Origin: Constantimarinum furrinae
GTDB taxonomy: Bacteria; Bacteroidota; Bacteroidia; Flavobacteriales; Flavobacteriaceae
Direction of reading: 5' to 3'
NCBI RefSeq assembly: GCF_014295415.1
Contig: NZ_CP052909.1
Coordinates: 868,001-932,000 of the forward strand
DNA: 64,000 bases
Both the position numbers and the translations under genes were made by a program. The notes under the pieces were generated by a model, which was not told the origin of the DNA, ran no database searches, and saw nothing but the letters and a program-made list of their open reading frames with translations. This document shows, in pieces, positions 44,448-54,035 of the stretch; position 1 is the first letter of the stretch, and the number at the start of each line of letters is the position of its first letter.

Positions 44448-47400
44448 TTACTCTTCGCTGTCTTCAACAAATAAATAATTCAGGTTTTTGCTGTTAAATT
44501 CACGGTTAAAGGAAACGATTTCCTGAGAGATCAAAGCATCGAATTTAGCCAGCTCTGCGTTGATCTTCTGGGTTAACTCGTCCTTTACGGCTACGTCCTG
44601 TACTGTGGGCGGAAAGTCGTCCATTCCCACCAAACTGTTTAAATGTGCAAGTTTGTTGGTGAGCCTAATAGGAAAATTCAACGGATCCTGTCCGCTCTTA
44701 TTCTGGGTCTGGTACAGCGCTTTTTCAATTTCCGAAAACTTCTCACTTAGCTCCTTAGCCTTTTCAACCAGCGGTTTAACGTCTTCATTATCTTTATATT
44801 GCTCTTGAAAAGCTTTAAGCTGTCCATTAATATCCCTTATTTTTTTAATCGATTTATGCGCCTTGTCAATGGTTTTATTCACATCGGTAATAAAATCGAA
44901 TTGTCGTTGCATGCCTGCTGCATCGGTTTCGGCATTCCCATCGGGTAGGATGGTAAAGGTCTGACTGTAGTTTTCTCCGTCTACAGTTAATATCACCTTG
45001 TACTGTCCCGGAACCGCCTGAGGTGCTTCGGTGCTTGCCCACCAAAGGATCATTCCTTTAAGGCGTTCGGCTCCTTTACCTCGCATGTCCCAGATATGAT
45101 AGTTCGCTCCCTTTTCCACTTTTAGTTTGTCTTCTTTGCCCTTTGTACTAAAAGACTTGATGGTATCGTTTTTAGCGTTGAGGTAGCTCAGTTTTATTTC
45201 TTTTTCTGAAGGGTCATTCACATAAAAGTAGGTCATTACCCCGGCCGGATGATTGGTTCCTGTCGTTAATGATCCACTACGAGAATTCCCACCCATGCGA
45301 TAAGTGTCCTTGGGTTTGAAAAGATATACTTCCTTGCCTTTCGCATCGGCCAGTTGGTGTATCACTGACAGATCATCGATGATCCACAAACTTCTTCCCT
45401 GTGTAGCTACGATAAGGTTATTGTTCTTAAGTGCAAGATCGGTGATGGGTACTATGGGTAGATTTAGTTGAAATGGCTTCCAGTTGACACCATCATCGAA
45501 GGAGATATACATTCCGGTTTCAGTACCCGCATATAAGAGGCCTTTGCGCTTAGGGTCTTCTCTTACTACTCTCGTAAAATGTTCTTCTGCAATTCCGTTG
45601 GTGATCTTCTTCCAGCTTTTTCCGTAATCTGTGGTTTTGTATAAATAGGGCGCAAAATCGCCAGTTTTATACTTTGTCCCAGCGATATAGCAGGTCCCCG
45701 AATCGAATACCGAAGGCTCTACACTGTTAATCATCATCCACTCGGGCATTCCTTTAGGGGTGACATTTTCCCAATTCTTTCCGCCATCACGGGATATGTG
45801 TACCAATCCGTCATCACTCCCGGTCCAAAGTAATCCGGGGGTTATAGGCGATTCGGCAGCGGCAAAAATGGTACAATAATATTCTACCGAAGTATTGTCC
45901 TGGGTAATTGGTCCGCCAGAGGATTTTAGTTTTTCGGGGTCATTTCGGGTAAGATCGGGGCTAATTACCTCCCAACTTTCCCCTTCATTAGTGGTAACGT
46001 GCAAATGATTTGAAGCTGTATACAACTTGTTAGGGTCGTGAGGTGAAAAGAAAATAGGAAAGTTCCACTGAAAGCGGTATTTCATCTCTTCTGCTCCATG
46101 CCCCATAGGATTGTCCGGCCATACACTTACGCTTCTTACGGTTCCGGTTTCGTGATTATAGCGGGTTAGAAAACCGTCGTAACTCCCTCCGTAAACAATG
46201 TCGTTATTTTCGGGGTCTACCGCGATATGCGCACTTTCTCCTCCGGCTGTCGATTCCCAATCTTCCTCGTTGATATTCCAGCCTTCATTTCGATGGGTAA
46301 TTCGTATGGTGGAATTGTCCTGCTGAGCCGCATATATGCGATACGGAAATGAATTATCTGTCGTCACTCTGTAAAACTGAGAAGTTGGCTGATTGTGATA
46401 AGTGCTCCAGGTTTCGCCTCCGTCATAAGTAACCTGTGCTCCACCATCATCTCCAATGATCATTCTCTTAGGGTTTTCAGGGGCGATCCAAAGATCGTGA
46501 TGGTCTCCATGTGGTGCGTTATGGGTACTGTATGTTTTACCTCCATCGGTACTTTTGTGGTATCGTACATTTAATACATACACGGCGTCAATATCTTTAG
46601 AATCTGCATAGATACGCGTATAATACCAAGCGCGTTGCCTTAAACTGCGCTCACTGTTAATAAGACTCCAGGTATCACCTCCGTCATCACTTCGGTACAC
46701 TCCTCCTTCATCCTTGTTCTCAACAATGGCCCAAACACGTTCGCTATTTACAGGAGAAACAGTAACACCAATAATTCCTAAAGTTCCTTTTGCAAACCCT
46801 GTGTTGGTTGAGATTTCCTTCCAAGTTTCTCCGCTATCTGTACTTTTCCAAAGCGCAGACCCGTCTCCCCCGCTACTCAAACTATATGGAGTTCTTCGTA
46901 CGTTCCATGTTGATGCATATAAGATTCGCGGATTATTTGGATCCATGATAAGATCTACTGCCCCGGCATCTTCATTGGCAAATAGTATTTTATTCCAGCT
47001 CTTACCGCCATCGATACTTTTATACACGCCACGCTCCTGAGTAGGTTTATAGATATTTCCTAAAACGGCAGCGTAGACGATGTTGTGATCCCTTGGGTGG
47101 GTAGTAATTCTGGGGATATGTCTGCTATTCTTTAAGCCCATATTCGTCCAAGTCTTTCCTGCATCGACCGTCTTCCAGATTCCGTAACCTGAAGATACGT
47201 TCCCCCTAACTGTCTTTTCACCTCCACCTACGTAGATCACATTCGGATCATCTTCAGCTACTTCAATAGCTCCTATAGAGCCTCCAAAAAATCCGTCCGA
47301 AATATTTTTCCAACTGCGCCCGCCGTCTTCAGTTTTCCACACACCGCCTCCTGTAGCTCCAAAATAGAAAAGATTCGGTTTGTTGGGAACTCCGGTAACC

Positions 47401-47555
47401 GCTGCACTTCGGCCACCCCTAAAAGGGCCGATTAATCTGTATTCCAGCGCTCCGTAAAGTGATTCGTCATAGGATTGTGCCTGCGTGGATTCGGGGAAAA
47501 TTCCGAAGAAAATAATAGAAATATAAAAACTTAGGGTTAGTGTAAATCGGGTCAT
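44448..47555 (-). CDS. VPS10/BNR-like Asp-box repeat exported protein
   Basis: A 1035-residue protein with a signal peptide (to about 27, ending STQAQ). The body is a beta-propeller series of about eleven Asp-box motifs of the form S/T-x-D-x-G-x-x-W, for example KTEDGGRSWKNI, KSIDGGKSWNKI, KSTDSGETWKEI and ISRDGGKNWENV. They occupy roughly 65-700, like sortilin/BNR glycosidase-like propellers. A C-terminal domain (about 740-1035) with coiled-coil character follows and is unlike a T9SS tag. The substrate is unknown. It overlaps nothing and is followed by the HemJ-like gene. Confidence 0.9.
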   Translation of the reverse strand: MTRFTLTLSFYISIIFFGIFPESTQAQSYDESLYGALEYRLIGPFRGGRSAAVTGVPNKPNLFYFGATGGGVWKTEDGGRSWKNISDGFFGGSIGAIEVAEDDPNVIYVGGGEKTVRGNVSSGYGIWKTVDAGKTWTNMGLKNSRHIPRITTHPRDHNIVYAAVLGNIYKPTQERGVYKSIDGGKSWNKILFANEDAGAVDLIMDPNNPRILYASTWNVRRTPYSLSSGGDGSALWKSTDSGETWKEISTNTGFAKGTLGIIGVTVSPVNSERVWAIVENKDEGGVYRSDDGGDTWSLINSERSLRQRAWYYTRIYADSKDIDAVYVLNVRYHKSTDGGKTYSTHNAPHGDHHDLWIAPENPKRMIIGDDGGAQVTYDGGETWSTYHNQPTSQFYRVTTDNSFPYRIYAAQQDNSTIRITHRNEGWNINEEDWESTAGGESAHIAVDPENNDIVYGGSYDGFLTRYNHETGTVRSVSVWPDNPMGHGAEEMKYRFQWNFPIFFSPHDPNKLYTASNHLHVTTNEGESWEVISPDLTRNDPEKLKSSGGPITQDNTSVEYYCTIFAAAESPITPGLLWTGSDDGLVHISRDGGKNWENVTPKGMPEWMMINSVEPSVFDSGTCYIAGTKYKTGDFAPYLYKTTDYGKSWKKITNGIAEEHFTRVVREDPKRKGLLYAGTETGMYISFDDGVNWKPFQLNLPIVPITDLALKNNNLIVATQGRSLWIIDDLSVIHQLADAKGKEVYLFKPKDTYRMGGNSRSGSLTTGTNHPAGVMTYFYVNDPSEKEIKLSYLNAKNDTIKSFSTKGKEDKLKVEKGANYHIWDMRGKGAERLKGMILWWASTEAPQAVPGQYKVILTVDGENYSQTFTILPDGNAETDAAGMQRQFDFITDVNKTIDKAHKSIKKIRDINGQLKAFQEQYKDNEDVKPLVEKAKELSEKFSEIEKALYQTQNKSGQDPLNFPIRLTNKLAHLNSLVGMDDFPPTVQDVAVKDELTQKINAELAKFDALISQEIVSFNREFNSKNLNYLFVEDSEE

Positions 47556-47602
47556 AATATACGTATCTATAGATTTTTTTAAAGATACATATTTCAGAAA
47601 AA

Positions 47603-48979
47603 TCAGCGCAAGGTTCTTCGCACTTCTTTATTCAGATAGTATCCGGTTACTACAGTAGCCAACACATCGGCAATGGGAAAAGAGATCCAAACTCCCCATA
47701 CTCCATAAAATGCCGGAAGGATAAGAATTAGCGGGATAAGAAAAAAGCCTTGCTTCGTTAAACTTAATAGAAGTGCCGGAACGGCCTTACCAATGGCTTG
47801 GAAATAGGATGCCCCTATAAGTTGTACTGCAATAATAGGTGTTGCGGCAAACACCCAGCGCAATGCAGATGGCGTACGGTTCAGAATCTCTGCATTATCC
47901 GCAAGTGTTTTGGCATCCAAAGTTTCATTATTACTTATAAATATTGACACGATATCGGTAGGGAAGATCATGATGAGGGTAAATATGAACAATGCAAGTC
48001 CTCCCGAATATTTAATGGATGTATTAATAGACTCCCGCACTCTCTGATAATATCCCGCTCCGTAATTGTATCCCGCGATTGGCAAAAACCCTTGGTTTAC
48101 ACCAATGACAGGGAAAAGAGCGAACATGAGCATTCGGCTTATAATTCCGTAGGAAGCCACATCCAGAGCATCCCCTACAGAGATAAGAACGTTATTGAGC
48201 AGTATGGTAAGCACACTAATGGTGGCTTGCCTTGCCAGGGTTACAAAGCTTAAACTGCTTATTTCTGTCACTAATTTCTTCTGAAGTTTTAAATAAGAGG
48301 CGGTAATTCTCAATTCACTTTTAAAAATGAAAAACCAGAGGATAAATGCAAAACAGATGGCATAGCTGATAAAGGTTGCCCAAGCGGCACCTTCCATGCC
48401 AAAATCGAATACATTGATTAAGATATAATCCATAAAAATATTCCCAATGGCCGGTAACATCATGGCGTACATTGCAAATTTAGGCTTGCCTTCTGCCCGT
48501 ATCACGTTGTTCCCCATCATACACATGGCAAGCATCACGATACCGTACATCACAATACGGTAATAAATAAGTGCGAGATCCTTAAACGACTCGTCGGCTC
48601 CAAAGAATTCAATGAAAAAATCCTGAAAAATTAGGCCAATGATAGCCAGTAACCCTGAAGATAAAAAAGTAAGCGTGATCTGGTTTCCGAAAACACGATG
48701 TGCTTTATCTTCATTCCCTGAACCCAGAGCTCTGGAAAGCACCGAACTTCCGCCAATTCCTATGGAGAGTCCGATGGCTCCAATAAAAAAAGTCACCGGA
48801 ATAACCACGGTGATGGCAGAGATCGCTAACGGACCGATCCATCTTCCCACGAAAATGGTGTCGACGATCATATTGAGTGACATTACCAAGATTCCGATGG
48901 AGGCAGGAACTGCCTGCATTACCAGTAGTTTACTGATGGAGTTGGTGCCCAATATCGATGATCGTTTCTGATCTGCCAT
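47603..48979 (-). CDS. MATE-family efflux transporter
   Basis: A 458-residue antiporter with twelve predicted hydrophobic segments and the repeated half-structure of MATE pumps. It starts with SISKLLVMQAVPASIGILVMSLNMIVDTIFVG, and the second half begins near 230 with SSLSFVTLARQATISVLTILLNN. MATE pumps export cationic drugs or metabolites using Na+ or H+. The ATG overlaps the hemH stop by one base, so the two are translationally linked. Export of porphyrin precursors is a possible but unproven link. Confidence 0.94.
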   Translation of the reverse strand: MADQKRSSILGTNSISKLLVMQAVPASIGILVMSLNMIVDTIFVGRWIGPLAISAITVVIPVTFFIGAIGLSIGIGGSSVLSRALGSGNEDKAHRVFGNQITLTFLSSGLLAIIGLIFQDFFIEFFGADESFKDLALIYYRIVMYGIVMLAMCMMGNNVIRAEGKPKFAMYAMMLPAIGNIFMDYILINVFDFGMEGAAWATFISYAICFAFILWFFIFKSELRITASYLKLQKKLVTEISSLSFVTLARQATISVLTILLNNVLISVGDALDVASYGIISRMLMFALFPVIGVNQGFLPIAGYNYGAGYYQRVRESINTSIKYSGGLALFIFTLIMIFPTDIVSIFISNNETLDAKTLADNAEILNRTPSALRWVFAATPIIAVQLIGASYFQAIGKAVPALLLSLTKQGFFLIPLILILPAFYGVWGVWISFPIADVLATVVTGYYLNKEVRRTLR

Positions 48980-50019
48980 TAAGCTATTGCATTTTTATGA
49001 TCTACGATTCGCCATTCGTCGATCTTTCCTGCCAGAAACGAGGCAAAATCATCCCGATCGTTGAGGCATGGGACGGTTGTAAATTCCTTTCCTCCAACCT
49101 CATGAAAAATTTCTTCTCCCTCCATGGCGATCTCTTCGAGAGTTTCCAGGCAGTCACTTACGAAGGCCGGAGTAACGATTACCATTTTCCGAATCCCGGA
49201 TTTTCCCAATCGTTCAATGGTCCGGTCGGTGTAAGGCTGCAGCCAGGGATCGAACCCAAGACGGGATTGAAATGAAGTTGAATAGGTTCCTTCTTGAAGG
49301 TTTAATGCGTCTACTACAAGTTTAGTGGTTTCAAGACATTGGTGGCGATAACAAAAGCGATGGGCTGCAGAGGGAGTTACACAGCATGTATTATCTATTT
49401 TACAATGCGATCTTGTAATGTCACTTTTGCGAATATGTCTTTCGGGAACCCCGTGATAACTAAATAAAAGATGCTCATAATCGAGACCTTCCAGGGCTTC
49501 AGAGATGCTTTTTGAGAGTATTTTAATGTATTCCGGCTGATTATAGAAAGCCGGTAAAGAAGTAATTTCCATCGTAGGGAAAAATTCTTTACGAAGTTCT
49601 TCCACTTTTACGTTAATCGTTTCAGTCGTTGCCATTGCAAACTGAGGATATAGTGGAACCACCAGCACATCATCTACGCCCTGATCACGCAATTCCTGCA
49701 ACCCTTTTTTCAGCGTTAAACTTCCATATCGCATCGCCAGAGCAACAGGGAGGGTCACATTGTCCTGTACTTTCTTCTGAAGTCTTCGTGAGATCACTAT
49801 TAAGGGGGAACCTTCATCCCACCATATTCTTTTATATGCGGCGGCCGATTGCTTTGGCCGGGTGTTTAATATAATACCGCGAACCAGGAGAATACGAGCC
49901 CAACGGGGAACATCGATTACCCTCGGATCCATTAAAAATTCATCGAGATATCGCTTTACATCTTTAGTGTCGGTGCTATCCGGGGAACCTAAATTAACAA
50001 GCAGAACTCCTTTTTTCAT
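48979..50019 (-). CDS. hemH: Ferrochelatase (HemH)
   Basis: A 346-residue enzyme that inserts Fe(II) into protoporphyrin IX, the last step of heme synthesis. The N-terminal MKKGVLLVNLGSPDSTDTKDV, the catalytic His about 189 in FSYHGVPERH, and the signature SFQSRLGFDPWLQPYTD with the C-terminal PAFVSDCLETLEEI are all present. It is divergent from the AraC gene only by arrangement: both are on the minus strand with 90 bp between them. It overlaps the MATE start by one base. Confidence 0.97.
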   Translation of the reverse strand: MKKGVLLVNLGSPDSTDTKDVKRYLDEFLMDPRVIDVPRWARILLVRGIILNTRPKQSAAAYKRIWWDEGSPLIVISRRLQKKVQDNVTLPVALAMRYGSLTLKKGLQELRDQGVDDVLVVPLYPQFAMATTETINVKVEELRKEFFPTMEITSLPAFYNQPEYIKILSKSISEALEGLDYEHLLFSYHGVPERHIRKSDITRSHCKIDNTCCVTPSAAHRFCYRHQCLETTKLVVDALNLQEGTYSTSFQSRLGFDPWLQPYTDRTIERLGKSGIRKMVIVTPAFVSDCLETLEEIAMEGEEIFHEVGGKEFTTVPCLNDRDDFASFLAGKIDEWRIVDHKNAIA

Positions 50020-50109
50020 AGTAATTTTTCAGCAGCACAAAAATACTGCTATTATTTAAAATAAAGCCTTTAGGGTGTAGATAGAATCTATGGAGCTATA
50101 ATTAAAATG

Positions 50110-51006
50110 TTATGCCGATAAAGACATAACAAATTTCTTGGGAGTAGTTCCGTATTTCTTCTTGAAGGCAGCAATAAAATGACTTGAGGTACTATAGCCC
50201 ACTTTAAGTCCTACTTCATTCACATTGTGAGAACCTGTTGCCAGTAATTGTCGCGCCACCTCCATCTTGTAATCGTATAAAAAACTGAAGACCGAGTCTC
50301 CGTAAATTTGCTTAAAGCCTTCCTTTAATCGGTTTAGCGGCAAGTGAATCTCCTTAGACAGCTCCTGTAGGGTGGGTGGCTCGGCCATTCGGGCTATGAT
50401 GATCTCCTTTGCTCTTTTGATCTTCGATACATTTTCTTCATCCACCAAAAATGGACATTGTTCTACATCGACATTAGAAGGTCGATTAAAATACAGACTC
50501 AGCAATTCGTAACATTTCCCTTTAAAATAAAGAGTTTTTACTGAAGGGTGTAGGCTAAAATTGAACAACTGGTTTAACACAATAGCCATGGAAGGTGTGA
50601 TCTGCCCGTCTTTATAATACTTGCGATCCTTATTCTCTTCACTTAAAAAGCTAATGTAATTGGCTTCCCGCGAAAACAATCCGTGAAACTTTTTGATGGG
50701 TAACAATACTGAAAGCACCCAGGAATTGCTGTTTATGGTAATATCCAGTGGCAGGTCACGCTGCGGGTTGTACAATAATAGAGACATATCCTCTTTTAGT
50801 GGTAAGCGATAGGTACCGTCGTTAAAACTGAGACTGGCCGATCCTTTCAGACAAAAATGAAACTGAATAAAATTTGAGTTGATTTCTCGTTTACTATTTT
50901 GATAATCAGTAGTTTCATTATCAAAACGCAGTATAAAAAACCCATCTTCTATCGATGTTTCGGTATATAAACTTGCAGCGACATTTTTTTTAGAAATTTC
51001 ATTCAT
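50110..51006 (-). CDS. AraC-family transcriptional regulator in the heme cluster
   Basis: A 298-residue regulator. The N-terminal half (1-190) is a cupin-like sensor with no recognised ligand. The C-terminal AraC domain has helix-turn-helix LQELSKEIHLPLNRLKEGFKQIYG and the second element LKVGYSTSSHFIAAFKKKYGTTPKKF. It sits between hemH and hemA and is divergent from hemA across a perfect palindrome. Control of the heme operon by iron or heme status is the obvious hypothesis but is not shown by sequence. AraC sites are usually direct repeats, so the palindrome more likely binds a different protein. Confidence 0.9.
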   Translation of the reverse strand: MNEISKKNVAASLYTETSIEDGFFILRFDNETTDYQNSKREINSNFIQFHFCLKGSASLSFNDGTYRLPLKEDMSLLLYNPQRDLPLDITINSNSWVLSVLLPIKKFHGLFSREANYISFLSEENKDRKYYKDGQITPSMAIVLNQLFNFSLHPSVKTLYFKGKCYELLSLYFNRPSNVDVEQCPFLVDEENVSKIKRAKEIIIARMAEPPTLQELSKEIHLPLNRLKEGFKQIYGDSVFSFLYDYKMEVARQLLATGSHNVNEVGLKVGYSTSSHFIAAFKKKYGTTPKKFVMSLSA

Positions 51007-51020
51007 AGCTTTGTCGTTTT

Positions 51021-51039
51021 ATTTAGAATTATTCTAAAT
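51021..51039. promoter_or_regulatory. Perfect 19-bp palindrome between the AraC gene and hemA
   Basis: ATTTAGAAT and ATTCTAAAT are perfect 9-bp arms around a single T. The core TTAGAATTATTCTAA is a 7-1-7 layout differing from the B. subtilis PerR box (TTATAATNATTATAA) at one symmetric pair. It lies just upstream of the AraC start and 133 bp upstream of the hemA -7 box. It is likely a Fur-family operator. Confidence 0.65.
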
Positions 51040-51171
51040 CACACTATTCAAATTCTCGTTATGCCCTGCAAAAATAGGGAATTTGCAGTAAAGTCATGAA
51101 TTTTACAATTCTTTTTACAGCTTTCGACATAAATGATACTTCTGGCGTTATTTATTGATTAATTCAAATAA

Positions 51172-51179
51172 TATTTTTG
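51172..51179 (+). promoter_or_regulatory. -7 promoter element (TATTTTTG) of the hem operon
   Basis: This is a perfect TAnnTTTG match 11 nt before ATG 51191. It lies inside the longer reading frame that would begin at 51155, which rules that start out. Confidence 0.5.
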
Positions 51180-51190
51180 CCGTGTTCGAT

Positions 51191-52462
51191 ATGAAAAATA
51201 ACGGAAAACGACTTACCACTATTCCTTTGGAAGGAACTTTTTACGCGATTGGTCTCAATTATAAAAAGGCAGACGCCGAAATTAGGGGGCATTTTAGTAT
51301 TGCTGAAGAGGCCAAGCCCGCCATCCTGAAGCATGCAAAGGAAGAGGGAATTTCGGCCCTCACCGTCATTTCCACATGTAATAGAACCGAGCTCTACGGA
51401 ATTGCCGAACACCCCTTTCAACTCATAAAGTTATTATGTGAGCACACCCACGGTTCTATCGATGAATTTGAGAAAGTGGCTTATGTCCATAAAAACCATG
51501 AAGCGGTTGAACATCTATTTAGAGTCGCTACCGGACTCGACAGTCAGATCCTTGGAGACTTTGAAATAATAAGTCAATTGAGAACGAGTTTCCGATTGTC
51601 TAAAAAACTCGGGCTCATGAGTCCGTATCTGGAACGGCTTGCCAATGCTGTGATACAGGCGAGTAAGCGTATTAAGAATGAGACGGGAATATCCACCGGC
51701 GCAACGTCAGTTAGTTTTGCGGCTGTACAATATATTATGGCGCGTGTTCCTTATGTTTCAGAAAAAAACATTTTACTCTTCGGAACCGGCAAAATTGGTA
51801 GAAATACCTGCGAAAATCTAATAAAGCACACCAAAAACGAGCATATAACGCTCATAAATAGGACAAAAACCAAAGCTGAAGCCGTGGCGGGGAAATTCAA
51901 CCTCATCGTTAAGGACTACGCCAACATTCAAAGCGAGATCTCTCAAAGTGATATCCTTATAGTTGCCACCGGAGCCCAGCAGCCTACCATTTCGAAGGAA
52001 TTGTTGTATCTAAAGAAACCATTGCTTATTCTGGATCTTTCGATTCCCAGGAATGTTGCAACGGAGGTGAAGGAAAACAAATTGGTCACGCTCATTCATC
52101 TCGATGAGCTATCTTCCGTAACCGATAAAACCCTCGAACACAGGGCATCTCAGATCCCAAGGGCAGAGGTTATTATCAATGAAATTCTAACCGATTTCAA
52201 CAGCTGGACAGAGCATAGAAAGTTTGCACCAACCATAAAGGCTTTAAAAAGCAAATTATCTGAAATAAAATCCAATGAAATCGATTTTCAGCGTAAAAAA
52301 CGGAGTGACTTCAATGAGGAACAGGCTGAGATCATAAGCGACAGGATCATTCAAAAGATCACCACACATTTTGCCAATCACTTAAAAGACGATGCCGCCT
52401 CAACTCAAGAAAGTATGGAATTGATCCATAGGGTTTTTCAACTTTCAAAAACCAACCCATGA
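51191..52462 (+). CDS. hemA: Glutamyl-tRNA reductase (HemA)
   Basis: A 423-residue enzyme that reduces glutamyl-tRNA to glutamate-1-semialdehyde, the first step of C5-pathway heme synthesis. The catalytic Cys is C63 in STCNRTELYG. The NADPH domain shows LFGTGKIGRNTCENL, and the dimerisation helix is C-terminal. ATG 51191 is chosen because the -7 box lies between it and the TTG at 51155. It is the first gene of an operon through hemB, and hemC overlaps by 4 nt. Control by the upstream palindrome is likely. Confidence 0.96.
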   Translation: MKNNGKRLTTIPLEGTFYAIGLNYKKADAEIRGHFSIAEEAKPAILKHAKEEGISALTVISTCNRTELYGIAEHPFQLIKLLCEHTHGSIDEFEKVAYVHKNHEAVEHLFRVATGLDSQILGDFEIISQLRTSFRLSKKLGLMSPYLERLANAVIQASKRIKNETGISTGATSVSFAAVQYIMARVPYVSEKNILLFGTGKIGRNTCENLIKHTKNEHITLINRTKTKAEAVAGKFNLIVKDYANIQSEISQSDILIVATGAQQPTISKELLYLKKPLLILDLSIPRNVATEVKENKLVTLIHLDELSSVTDKTLEHRASQIPRAEVIINEILTDFNSWTEHRKFAPTIKALKSKLSEIKSNEIDFQRKKRSDFNEEQAEIISDRIIQKITTHFANHLKDDAASTQESMELIHRVFQLSKTNP

Positions 52463-53367
52463 AGAAAGTCATAAGAATAGGTACTCGTGACAGCGAACTG
52501 GCCTTATGGCAGGCAGAAACTGTACAAAACGGGTTAGAACAATTAGGCTATAGCACCGAGCTTGTTGCCGTAAAATCTACCGGAGACCTACAATTGGACC
52601 AACCGTTGTACGAGTTGGGAATTACCGGAATATTTACAAAAACGCTGGATGTCGCCATGTTAAATGGGACAGTAGATATAGCGGTGCATAGCATGAAAGA
52701 TGTTCCAACACTGCTTCCAGAGGGAATAGTCCAATCGGCAGTATTGCCAAGAGCTTCTTCAGATGATATTCTTGTTTCGAATTCAGAATTCAAGTACGAT
52801 GAGCCTTGCACAATCGCAACCGGAAGTTTACGTAGAAAAGCGCAGTGGCTCCACCGCTATCCACACCACAAAGTGGTGGGTTTACGTGGTAACGTAAACT
52901 CGAGGTTGAAAAAGCTCGAGGATAGCGGGTGGCAGGGGGCCATCTTTGCCAAAGCGGGATTGGAACGAATTAACTTATTACCTAAACACTATACAACTCT
53001 CGAATGGATGATTCCGGCTCCTGCACAAGGTGCCATGGTAATTGCTGCTTTAGAAAATGACGCCTACGCGCTTGAAGCGACTCAAAAGCTTAACGACTTA
53101 AATTCTGAAGTTTGCACACATATGGAGCGCGAGTTTTTGAAAACTCTGGAGGGGGGTTGTACGGCACCTATAGGCGCTATTGCTCAGATTATTAACGACA
53201 AGATTCAGTTTAAGGGAGCTTTATTTTCATTGGACGGAGTTACCAAACTTGAGATCGAAAAGTCTGTTTCCATAAACGAATTTGAAGACTTCGGAAAAAA
53301 GTGCGCTCTTGAAATATTGGAAAACGGGGGTAAGGAGGTCATGGAATCGATACGAACAAAGCTGTGA
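52459..53367 (+). CDS. hemC: Hydroxymethylbilane synthase (HemC)
   Basis: A 302-residue enzyme that polymerises four porphobilinogens into hydroxymethylbilane. It has RIGTRDSELALWQ at the N-terminus, the catalytic Asp region IAVHSMKDVPT, ATGSLRRKAQW, and the dipyrromethane-cofactor Cys234 in LEGGCTAPIG. It overlaps hemA and hemD by 4 nt each. Confidence 0.98.
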   Translation: MKKVIRIGTRDSELALWQAETVQNGLEQLGYSTELVAVKSTGDLQLDQPLYELGITGIFTKTLDVAMLNGTVDIAVHSMKDVPTLLPEGIVQSAVLPRASSDDILVSNSEFKYDEPCTIATGSLRRKAQWLHRYPHHKVVGLRGNVNSRLKKLEDSGWQGAIFAKAGLERINLLPKHYTTLEWMIPAPAQGAMVIAALENDAYALEATQKLNDLNSEVCTHMEREFLKTLEGGCTAPIGAIAQIINDKIQFKGALFSLDGVTKLEIEKSVSINEFEDFGKKCALEILENGGKEVMESIRTKL

Positions 53368-54035
53368 GGGTGCTTTCAACAAAAAAATTAAGTGTGTCAC
53401 AAATGAATCTGTTGTTGAATGCCGGTATTTCGGTCATCGATTACAACGCCATTTCGATTGAATTTTTGGATTTTGCCATTCCTGAAGGAGCAAAAAATGC
53501 CATTTTTACGAGTCAGAATTCGGTACGAGCGATGTTGGCAAAAAATCTTCTAGACAAGGCAAAAGATTCACCGTTTCAATCGATCTTCTGTGTAGGTGAA
53601 AAAACAAAGCGACTTTTAGAAGAACATAACCAAAAAGTGTCATTTTTTGCGCAAAATGGTTCAGAATTAGCAAATTTTATTGTAAATAATGATAAAAACA
53701 AGCTATTTCATTATTTCTGCGGAACAAGACGTAGAGATGAACTTCCTGAAATTCTAAAAAATGAAAATATCGAACTTTTTGAAGTAAAATCATACAAAAC
53801 TGAGCTAAATCCGATTAAATTCGATCAATTATTCAACGGAATTCTGTTTTTTAGTCCGAGTGGCGTTGAAAGTTTCTGTTTACACAATTCCATGGGAAAC
53901 AGCATGGCATTTTGTATTGGAGAAACTACCGCTTCCGAAGCAAAAAAACATACCCATAATATAAAAATCGCCAATGCTGCAACTGTGGAGAGTGTGATCG
54001 CAAAGGCTGTGAAAATTTTAAAGGAAAATGATTAA
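53364..54035 (+). CDS. hemD: Uroporphyrinogen-III synthase (HemD)
   Basis: A 223-residue enzyme that cyclises hydroxymethylbilane with ring-D inversion. The family is poorly conserved. It is called from the two-domain Rossmann-like pattern ([49 protein letters not shown]) and from its place between hemC and hemE. It starts at GTG 53364, overlapping hemC by 4 nt, and overlaps hemE by 8 nt. Confidence 0.9.
   Translation: MRVLSTKKLSVSQMNLLLNAGISVIDYNAISIEFLDFAIPEGAKNAIFTSQNSVRAMLAKNLLDKAKDSPFQSIFCVGEKTKRLLEEHNQKVSFFAQNGSELANFIVNNDKNKLFHYFCGTRRRDELPEILKNENIELFEVKSYKTELNPIKFDQLFNGILFFSPSGVESFCLHNSMGNSMAFCIGETTASEAKKHTHNIKIANAATVESVIAKAVKILKEND

Noticed and set aside
51155-51190. Longer N-terminus of HemA
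   Set aside because: The -7 box at 51172-51179 lies inside it. ATG 51191 is 11 nt after the box and starts near the conserved region.
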